Assembly (NCBI GenBank): GCA_017506865.1
Contig: JAFCMP010000035.1
Location: 248,001 to 312,000, forward strand
Reading direction: 5' to 3'
DNA length: 64,000 bases
Source of the DNA: Tribonema minus
Lineage: Eukaryota; Sar; Xanthophyceae; Tribonematales; Tribonemataceae
In this document: in pieces, positions 56,701 through 64,000 of the stretch
Position numbering within the stretch: the stretch's first letter is position 1
Layout of the letters: each line of letters starts with the position of its first letter
The notes under the pieces: generated by a model
The model's database searches: none
Told to the model about the DNA's origin: nothing
Seen by the model: only the letters and a program-made list of their open reading frames with translations
Translations under genes and position numbers: made by a program

Positions 56701-58961
56701 ACATCATCACCTATCGACTTAATCGCAATTACTTCAAAGTAGTGCGGTAACTACCTGTCACCAGCCGCAGGATGGAGGGATGCGACGCCGGCGCGTGGCA
56801 CAGCGCCGGCGCCTGCACCGTGCAGCTCGCGCAGCCGCCCCTGCCGCAGCGCACGCACGTCACCGACGGCGCCTGCGTTGGCGGCAGCGTCAGGCGGCGG
56901 CGCAACACAGGTGCGGGAAAGGGGAGTCAGCTCAGCGTTTCATAGCGAGCATGCGCAGCTGCCTCGTGCGAAGTGCTGCAGCGGGTGCGTCGCGCCGCAG
57001 CAATTGGTATGCATAGCAGCGATCACCAGTGCCAGATCTGGAGCTGCCGCATCGCTGGCCGATGCGGCGCGGCGCGGCGCGCGGACGCAGAGAGACGGCG
57101 CAGGCTGCGTGTGGCCATCCGCCGGTTTGGCCGTCGGCGCGCGCTCGTGTGCTCGAGCAGCTGCGGGCGACGCGCAACTGAAACATGGGCGGCGCAGCGT
57201 TGCGTCTTCGTGCAAGATGAGTCCCTGCGGCATCACGCATCAGCATGCATGCGCCTCCTGAGTCGACGCTCGTGCGCTTCTGAGCCACTGTCTGCGTCGC
57301 AAGCGCTGCGTGCCCCTGACGTACGCCGCTATGGCGACATACCCAGTCCTTAGCAATGCGTATGCGCGGCCATCCCGGCAGGCAATGAAGCGCGCTGACA
57401 CTGCGTTCGCGCGCCTTTACGCCCCATCCCGCGCCACGCCCTGTTTCGGGTTGTGTAGTGCAAACACGCGCGCCCCCGCCACCGCTGCGCAGCGCGAGTC
57501 CGCCCCTTCCCCCCTAACGGCGCACGCGCCGCCCACCGATGTAGCACAAGCTTCCGCCGTGCCACAGATGGCGGCACCGCCCGCTGCGGCATCGACGACT
57601 TGCGCACACACACCCGCCGGCGCACCGAGCCGTCGCCCCCGCGCCAGGCGCATGCGCATTACGCTGCACGCGCGGAGGCGTGCTGTCTCGCGCCGCCGCG
57701 AGCGCCTGCCTTCCCGCTCCACACGCACTGCCTACACACTGGACCGCGCCTATATGGCATAGTCAAAGAATCTTCATCATTGACGTCAAAGTTTATGAGT
57801 CATTGAGCTGCTTCACAGGCAGTGATGCGCAAGTCCGCAGACCGCTGCAGCAGCGCATGCGCGTAGCGGCGCAGAGCGCACCTGCTGCCCGCCGGCGCAC
57901 GCAGCGCACTTGCCGGCCGTGCGGCCGCGCTTGGCGCCGCGCCGCTGCGCCGCGGCGTCCGTGCTGGCGGAGCGCGCGCGCGGCGGCGGCGGCGTCTTGC
58001 GCACGGCGCCGGACACCGACCTGCAGCAGCGCGCGCGCATGCGTATATACATACCCCGAGATGACGCAAGAGCGCGGTGAGAGGGCAACGGGCCAAACGG
58101 CGCGAGCGGCGAGGGGCTGGAAAGCCATTCGCTGTGAGGGTTCCGCGTGCATGGCGAGAGTAGGGCCACAAGTGATCGAGGGGAACACGAGCGGCTAGTG
58201 AGCCGCCGCCGCCGCCGGCGCGTGGCGCGTCAGGGCAGGGGAGCGCGACGCGTCGCCCGAGGGGAGCGTAAACCGCTGTGACTGCTCCGCATGCAGACCA
58301 TGCGGCGGAGTCTGCATGTGACGCGCTGGCTCAACCGCACCCATACGCGCAGGCAGTGCATGCGACATCCACCGCGCCCCCCGCGCCTCGCGGCCACCGC
58401 GCCGGCGCCGGCGCCCGCAGCGCGCGCTCGCCGCGGCCGCCCGCATCGTGTCGACAGTTTCATCTGCGGCACTCTTCGCGGTCGTAGCGTCCGCTGACGC
58501 GCAGCGCGACAGACATCTCAGCGAGCGCGCGCAGCCGTCCGCCCGTAGGACCGCGCGTGCCGAGCGCGCTGCGCGCGGATTCGCCCGCACCATCGCTCAG
58601 CATGACCGCTGCGCCGCAGCTCCGCACCGCCCTGTTGCTGCGCGGCACGCATCAGGCACGCGCACCGCGCCGCCTGATTGCTCTGCGACGTGCATCACGA
58701 CAGCGCTCATCGTCGCATGCCGCGCGGCAGTGGTGGCGCCGGGTGCCACGCTGCGCACTGGCACGCATCGCGACAGCGCTGATTGCGCCGCTGCGTGCCT
58801 GCGCCAAGCCGCCGCGCGCTGCGCACCTTCTGTTCCTGTCGTCGTTCTCCGCGTCGGACGCGCCCACCATGGAGTCCACGCCGTTAGCCACGCGCGCGAG
58901 CGTGTGCTGCGCCGCCGCGCGTAGGCCCTCCGGCGACAGGTACGACGCCAGCCCGCTGAAT
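53723..58961 (-). CDS. Unidentified Cys-rich protein, 5'-partial
   Basis: Seven exons on the minus strand: 58961-58827, 58020-57882, 56872-56755, 55718-55669, 54948-54853, 54115-54004, 53859-53723 (stop TAA); phases agree at every junction (about 262 residues). The first exon seen must be preceded by another ending in phase 2; I could not find it. The protein has an N-terminal helix-like part (LRAAAQHTLARVANGVDSM), a basic linker (RRGAKRGRTAG), then paired cysteines suggesting zinc binding: CAAC, CVRCGRGGCASC, CQHC and ICACG. The C-terminal 80 residues are hydrophobic-polar and globular-looking (LQYNLNGLGLSPARAAQA, GLCWLATPSTAEIDALM, KPMADAPWYDCSQAFMYFSM). I do not recognise the family. It could share a transcript with the Kre9-like exon 3.2 kb upstream on the same strand, but the visible phases (1 and 2) require at least one exon in between. 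Confidence 0.6.
54753..54776. repeat. Telomere-type CCCTAA tract in intron
   Basis: CCCTAACCCTCACCCTAACC followed by CTAA: four units with one variant, in the intron between the 54853 and 54115 exon edges of the Cys-rich gene. Confidence 0.85.
56072..56086. repeat. Telomere-type TTAGGG tract in intron
   Basis: TAGGGTTAGGGTTAG lies in the intron between the 56755 and 55718 exon edges. The tract with its following CCTTGG matches the Derlin exon tract (TTAGGGTTAGCCTTGG at both sites). CTAACCCTAG fragments also occur near 55637 and 56224. Confidence 0.85.
56648..56816 (-). repeat. Duplicated 3' edge and donor of the Cys-rich gene's third exon
   Basis: The functional exon end on the plus strand (56751-56810: CTACCTGTCACCAGCCGCAG, GATGGAGGGATGCGACGCCG, GCGCGTGGCACA) recurs at about 56653-56706, 100 bases further into the downstream intron, as GTACCTGTCGCCAGCCGCAG, AATGGAGGGGTGGGACGCCG, GCGCGTGGCACA. 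The donor dinucleotide is kept. Confidence 0.88.
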
Positions 58962-61092
58962 CTGGCGCAATGGGGTGACACGAAGAGAGAGCGCAGCAGT
59001 GAACTCAGATGCCCTGTGTATGTCTCTAGAACGCCTCTGGCGAGCGCTGTTGAAGTTGTCCGACTCTTTGCATGCATTTGCGATACGGCGGCGGAAGCTT
59101 CACTGCTTGTGCAAACCTCAGCGCAGGTGCCGGCACGACTGCGTGCCGCCACTGCGTGCAACATTTAAACAGGTCTGCGGTACCAGGAGCATGGAGCTGA
59201 GTTCTTGAAACACAAAGCTGTGCTCTGGCGACAGCTCTGGAAGGACCACGCCTCGTCTATGGGTCACACTCTTGTGCTCGCCAGGTTTCCAAGCTTCGTT
59301 CATGAGCAGTCACCCCAACTAAGTCGGTGTTTTGGGAAAAGTAGTAGCTGCTGGTCGAATGTGTGCCAACAGCTGATGCCATGGTGAAGCTGAGATGCAA
59401 CGTGGTTGCAGTTGATGCTGAAATTCATGAAGCAAGATATTGATTCATACCCACAGAGCGTGCACAGACTACGCAGCGCAGGCTTCACCTCTGCTGCAGG
59501 TCGTCTCGACGAGCAAACGCCCATGTGACTGCTGCAATGATTTGCCACATACAGCTATGCAGCAGCAGTGACTGCTGCGCTGTGCAGCAGGCTGCACAGC
59601 GGTGACTGCTGCGCTAAGGCATGCTAGTGATTACCCTGCAACGGACCGGTTGGTGTTGTGACAGTAGCCCGAACATGATTTCAGGCGCAACAAGGACAAC
59701 GGAAGTAGCCAATGGCTGCGTTGCGGCTCTGCAGCAGCCAGCATGTAGCAGTCGCTTGCATTGCCATTACCAGCTGGTAGCATGCTTCGATCCTCACCCC
59801 TCTCTGACTACTCTTCTAACATTGCTAAAATCACATGTGTCATACCAGCCTCAAGGGGGCACAATTGCGCATGCATTGGAGCATTAGTGTTCATGGCAGA
59901 GCAAGACCACGAGGTGTCGGTGCACTGTTGACCCAGCGCATATGTGGTGTGAGCACGGCAACATGCACACTTGAGAAATGCAGCTGATGAAGGCGCGCGG
60001 AGTCTTTATGTCGCTGATTTGTTGCGATGCCAGCCTGCCAGCAAGTGCTCGTCTCGGAAGTGATGGACAGTCCGGACACCTGCAGATGAGCTTGATACCA
60101 AGTCTCCGCAGCTGTTTAGCGGTCCATCTCGGTCCGCAGCGCTATCATCACGGCCTAAGCATACACATCTGATGATGTCGTGTCGGTGTGCTCACCTCCC
60201 CCTGATACCCTCTGAAGGTGGTGGTGTATGCAACCCGTCTCTCCCGCCTCCATTGCCAACGCCGCCGCCACCGTCAGCACTAGTACGCCTCATGTCCAGC
60301 CAGCAAGTGCTTTTTCAAAAACTCGCTTGAACTTCAAGACCGTTTCGCCGTTGGAAAGTAAGTGAAGTTCCAAAGGTTTTTTAGTTGGGCAACGATAACA
60401 AGTGAAGAGAGCAAGAGCAAGCAGATATCACTCATCAGAGTATCATAAATGTCCATTGGTAATTAGGCTAGACAAAGCAGGCATCCTGCGCGAAGGTATC
60501 GCGACTACTGTCAGCAAGGTCTAAGGCCACAAAGGTGTACTGCCCATGCACACAAGGTAAGGGTAACCATGGAACAAGTGCAACACCGAGCCAGCAACCA
60601 ATGGCTGTTGAGCCATCCACTATTGCAGCCGAGGCTGACCTGTCAACCTGCTGAAGTTTGCTGTGTGTTTCATTGTCACTGCATGTACATGTGTGTTTAC
60701 GAAGATGGTTTCAATAGAGGCTAACAACTACCAGCCAGTGGTGCCGTGATGCCTGCCCGTCTTCCTGCAGCAGGCGCTGATCGGCCCTTGGCACCGACAC
60801 GTTGCAACTGCATCTCTTCCCGGTGCTGTGATTCTTTGTTGGCCCGATGCATGTCCAGGCCGTGCCAGATCAGCGAAGGCTCCGCTCTCAACACTAGCGA
60901 GTGCGGTGCATCGCATACGGAAGCTGCGTGCCGTCGCCGACTCATGTTGGTGTCATTGGGGCATAACTCCTAGCCAAAGCTGCTGCTTCGTGCCCATGCT
61001 GCATAGCTCCGTCTTCGCAGTCACCACCGTCCTGCTAGGTTTCTGCCTCAAGTTGTTGTCCACGTTGCCCTCAGTGGTGGTATTGAACTGTG

Positions 61093-61141
<49 letters not shown>

Positions 61142-62176
61142 GTGGTGGTGGTGGTGGTGGTGGTGGTGGTGCTGCTGCTGTTGCGGCGGCTTCTGCAGCG
61201 GCAGATGGCGGCAGTCGCGGCAGTAGCTCTGCTGCCATCGTTGCTTTTGCCATTGCATCACCAGTCCATCAGAGCGCTGCAATGGCCATGTACCACATGA
61301 GCGCGGCGGCCGCAGCCACCGCCGACCACGCGTGCCGCGCATTGCGTCCGCCGCTGCTGCTGCTGCCGATGCCGCCTGCCCCGTTTGCGTCCGCTGCTGG
61401 CTTCTCCCATGTGTTGACCGGACTGGTGCCACCTGCTTGACAGGCGGTCGGTGTTCGTGGAAGGCGTCAGTCACATGAATGCTTTGGTGGTGGGGTTTTT
61501 TCGCAGTATTCTGTTTGCTACAGTCGCAAAGCAATGGCTGCAGCCTTGTTTGCGTGTACAGAGGCCTGACTGGTGTTCGTCATGCAGCATTTAGTCGGCA
61601 GCAAAACACCCTGCTGCCTCGCCTCGCACAGCTGTGAGGGTTGTTCCGGTACCCCACGAGTGTGGCTGGTGAGGACCAGAACCCAAGCCACGCTACAGAA
61701 GCCATGCTGACGTTGTTGGGCAAGCGCAGAACCACAGTCCCTACTTCAGATGCACTCTGCGTCGGTCTACTGCGCCGCTCTGTGCCAGGTGCTGTGAGAA
61801 CTCCTACCTGCAGGTGCTGTACGACACTGCTCGTGTGTGCGCCATGTGAGTACGCCATGGATGCTGCGCAAGGTTTGCTGTGCCAACACCCACCTTTGTC
61901 CAGCTGCCATGGGAACGCGGTTTGAACTAACCGCTACTGCCACGATGTGCTCTGCCTGTAAGATGACCGTATTCCTTTCACCGAACATCTGCTGAACATG
62001 AGCCTGAACCCCCCCCCCGGCCGTCGGAGCCTGCGGCCTTGGCGCCGCCTGCCTCGACGCCGTCACCCCTGCTCCTCCACAACTGCACTATCATACTCCA
62101 TCAGAGACCTCAAAACCAAATCCCTTCCGCTCCTGCAGCAGAGAACTGCAGTCTACGCCATGCCCCCGTCACTCAC
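58962..62176. other. 3.2-kb region with no firmly supported gene
   Basis: It may contain the missing 5' exons of the Cys-rich gene and the 3' exons of the Kre9-like gene, both on the minus strand. One weak candidate exon is about 61863-61808 on the minus strand (acceptor GCGCAG, donor CAG|GTAGGA, phase 1 to 0). Base composition is lower in GC than in the genes. Nothing here matches a family I recognise. Confidence 0.4.
61091..61172. repeat. Compound microsatellite (CTG)n(GTG)n
   Basis: An almost pure CTG tract of about 48 bases runs directly into a GTG tract of about 34 bases. On the minus strand it reads as poly-Gln/poly-His, but no splice or homology evidence supports coding. Confidence 0.9.
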
Positions 62177-62952
62177 CATTACCGTTCTCGTCGCCCGCGG
62201 ACGGCGCGCCGATGCGGAAAAGCGCGACGCTGGACTGCGAGTCACCGAGATCGAACCCCCGCCCGCGCGCGTCCGTGTTGGCGACCCTGAAGTAGTACAC
62301 GTCGCGCGCGGCGGCGTCCTGCGGCGGCAGCGCGACCGCCGCGGACCCCCGCGGCGCGCGCGCGCTCACGCGCGTCGGCGCCGCCGACAGGATGAGCTGC
62401 TGCGACGCGCGCAGGCCGCCGCCGCTGGCGTCCAGGAGCAGGTCCACGGCGTACTTGGTGCCGCAGCCGCGGCCGAATGCGCTCCAGGTGACGTTGACTT
62501 GCGCGCCGGGCGGGTACACGTCCCCGGCAGCGGGGGACTGGACGTCGATGCAGCAGTCGCTGGTGCAGCTCGCGGCGAAGTCCGCGGCTATCGGCTGGCC
62601 GGGGCCCGAGACCTCGAAATCCGGTCCCTCCGTCCCGTCGTCCCCCACTTTGAAGAAGTAGTGGGTGCTGTTCTGCAGCGCTGCTGGGAGAGGGTACAGG
62701 GCCTGCGTTCCGTTTCCTTCGGGCAGCTGGGTTACCGCAGGTGGCATGTATACTGGCCACTGCTGCAGCAGCGTCCGCCTGCCCCCGCTGACGTCGAGCA
62801 TAAGCTGTATCGACGGGGGCGGTGCGGCACGACACTGTGCGGCATCACTGGCTGCCCCCCAAGCCCATTGGACAGCTATCGGATGCCCCGCGACAGAGGT
62901 TGCGCCGCCCTGCGCCAGGACGGAGTCTATGCAGCTCTGTGACATGCTGGTG
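62177..62952 (-). CDS. Secreted protein exon with two Kre9/KNH-like domains, partial
   Basis: One long exon from a CGGCAG acceptor (62952; an in-frame ATG lies at 62945) to a donor AATG|GTGAGT at 62177, phase 1. It encodes two tandem domains of about 110-120 residues. Each opens with Cys-Ile-Asp and a Gly-rich segment, then a Val-x-Trp core (AGHPIAVQWAW; YPPGAQVNVTWSAF), a strand with Leu repeats (IQLMLDVSGG; VDLLLDASGG) and a late aromatic strand (THYFFKVGDDG; VYYFRVANTDARG). This is the pattern of the Kre9/KNH (Ser-Thr-rich GPI-anchored) family, extracellular proteins linked to cell-wall or surface glucan assembly. Cysteines (SCTSDCCID) suggest disulphides. Signal peptide and anchor were not seen, so flanking exons are missing. 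Confidence 0.65.
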
Positions 62953-64000
62953 CTGCCGAGGGGGCTTCAACCCACGATTGCTGATGTGTGCTAGTTGCAG
63001 CTTGAGCAGCTCATGCGCACTGCCATGCTTGCGGGCTACGCACCTGCAAAGACACCTGCTGGTGAGAGCCAGCTAGCCAGCGGAGAGAAGAAGTGTGCGG
63101 CAGTTACAAAGTTCAACATGGCCAAAACGGCCAAAAATAGTGAAAAATTAGCAAATTTAAAGCAAAAAAGACCCGAAGGCAGCAAAGGCCTGACAGACAT
63201 CATGATATTATTGGCTATGTTACACGAGGCATGATCATACTGAGCTATACGATGGCCATGAACACAGTGCAGAGACATGTCATTGTGCTGGCGTGTGCTT
63301 GTATGCTGAGCCATGTGAGCAGCATGCTTGTGTTCCTGGAACAGCAGCTGCTCCACATCTGTATGCACATTGTTGTCAGTGTGCTGAGCACCGGCGCAAA
63401 ACCTTTGTACGAAAACTACCACCTCAAGTGAGAAGGAAGTTTATAGTGCTCACACAGTCAGCTCCCATGGGAGCCAGCGGGCATCCGACCTGAGTCAACA
63501 TGGCAAAAGCGACGGCAGTAGCAGCTGCGCTCCATTATCCTGCGTCACCAGCCGTCACAACAGCCCCAGGTGTGAGCTGACTGCGGTGCAGCGCACTGGC
63601 TGCGCGACATGAGCTCAGCGACGGCGGGTGACCACTGGCATAGTGTTTGTGGCGGGAGGCAGTAGACGCTTCATCAATGCCGCCGTGTACGCTTGCAGCC
63701 TGGCGTGGCGGTCATGTATCGTGGTATGACGACCGCCAGAACTGCTCCGGCATGCGCCACAGCCGCTGCTGTCGCTGCTGCCGCGTGTTTGGTGATGAGC
63801 GTGTGATCCAGCTGCGTGCCGTGCTGAGCGAGTGTGGCTGGCACCGCTGCATAGGCGCATCGGTCCCGTCCTTCACCGACGGTGTCGCCTGGGACGTAGC
63901 AGATGCCGCATCGGAAACCGCTGCCTTATGCCCTGCTTGCATGCTGTTTCAGCTGCTCGTCCTTCGACTGATGCATGCGGCTGCGATCCAAAGCCCGCAT
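62953..64000. other. Right-hand end with no supported gene
   Basis: It probably holds upstream intron or 5' exons of the Kre9-like gene. A stretch near 63115-63180 is A-rich (AAAATAGTGAAAAATTAGC). ORFs here are short and show no recognisable motif. Confidence 0.4.

Noticed and set aside
58200-58600. Extra exon of the Cys-rich gene
   Set aside because: AG and GT borders exist, but joining 58827 directly to 58020 keeps phase with a consensus AG|GTGCGC donor, so the extra exon is not needed.
60953-61534. Minus-strand ORF with poly-Gln and poly-His
   Set aside because: The runs are translations of a CTG/GTG microsatellite; no splice signals, homology or flanking domains support coding.

Overview
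This window is nuclear DNA from a GC-rich, intron-dense eukaryote. A single-celled alga with a complex (secondary) plastid, haptophyte- or stramenopile-like, is my best guess, but it is an inference. Reasons: a plastid-type ABC1 kinase begins with a signal peptide followed by a transit-like stretch; the telomere-type repeat is TTAGGG; introns are long (often 0.3-1.4 kb), very GC-rich and include GC-AG introns; and a Kre9/KNH-type secreted domain is present. I saw no bacterial operons, tRNA or rRNA genes, CRISPR arrays, or retroviral/Polinton-type elements.

Layout: (1) 785-9207, minus strand: ABC1/UbiB-family atypical kinase, 9 exons, C-terminal part off the left edge. (2) 9208-9798: divergent promoter region. 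(3) 9799-15995, plus: casein kinase 2 regulatory beta subunit, 8 exons, complete. (4) 16984-37362, plus: presequence protease (PreP, M16C zinc metalloprotease), 25 exons, complete, about 1055 residues. (5) 38423-43724, minus: Derlin (Der1-like ERAD membrane protein), 6 exons, complete, 237 residues. (6) 45498-52334, minus: unidentified Ala/Ser/Gly-rich protein with a possible PH-like C-terminus, 10 exons. (7) 53723-58961, minus: unidentified Cys-rich protein, at least 7 exons, 5' end not found. (8) 62177-62952, minus: exon of a secreted protein with two Kre9/KNH-like domains, partial. All exon joins in genes 1-7 were chosen so that reading phase is kept at every junction; for the four recognised families they also agree with known protein order.

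The genes are housekeeping functions (quinone/plastid kinase, CK2 signalling, degradation of cleaved targeting peptides, ER-associated degradation) and do not form one pathway.

The most striking signal is not a gene. Introns in at least five of the six multi-exon genes (the sixth, gene 6, was not seen to have them) contain one to six decayed tandem copies of the edge of the neighbouring exon together with its splice site. Copies of exon 3' ends plus donor lie downstream; copies of acceptor plus exon 5' ends lie upstream. This looks like a general mode of intron growth by junction-spanning tandem duplication that leaves arrays of decoy or alternative splice sites. Short TTAGGG tracts also sit inside introns, and one sits inside the Derlin coding sequence. 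Poly-C runs of up to 32 bases lie just before several 3' splice sites.
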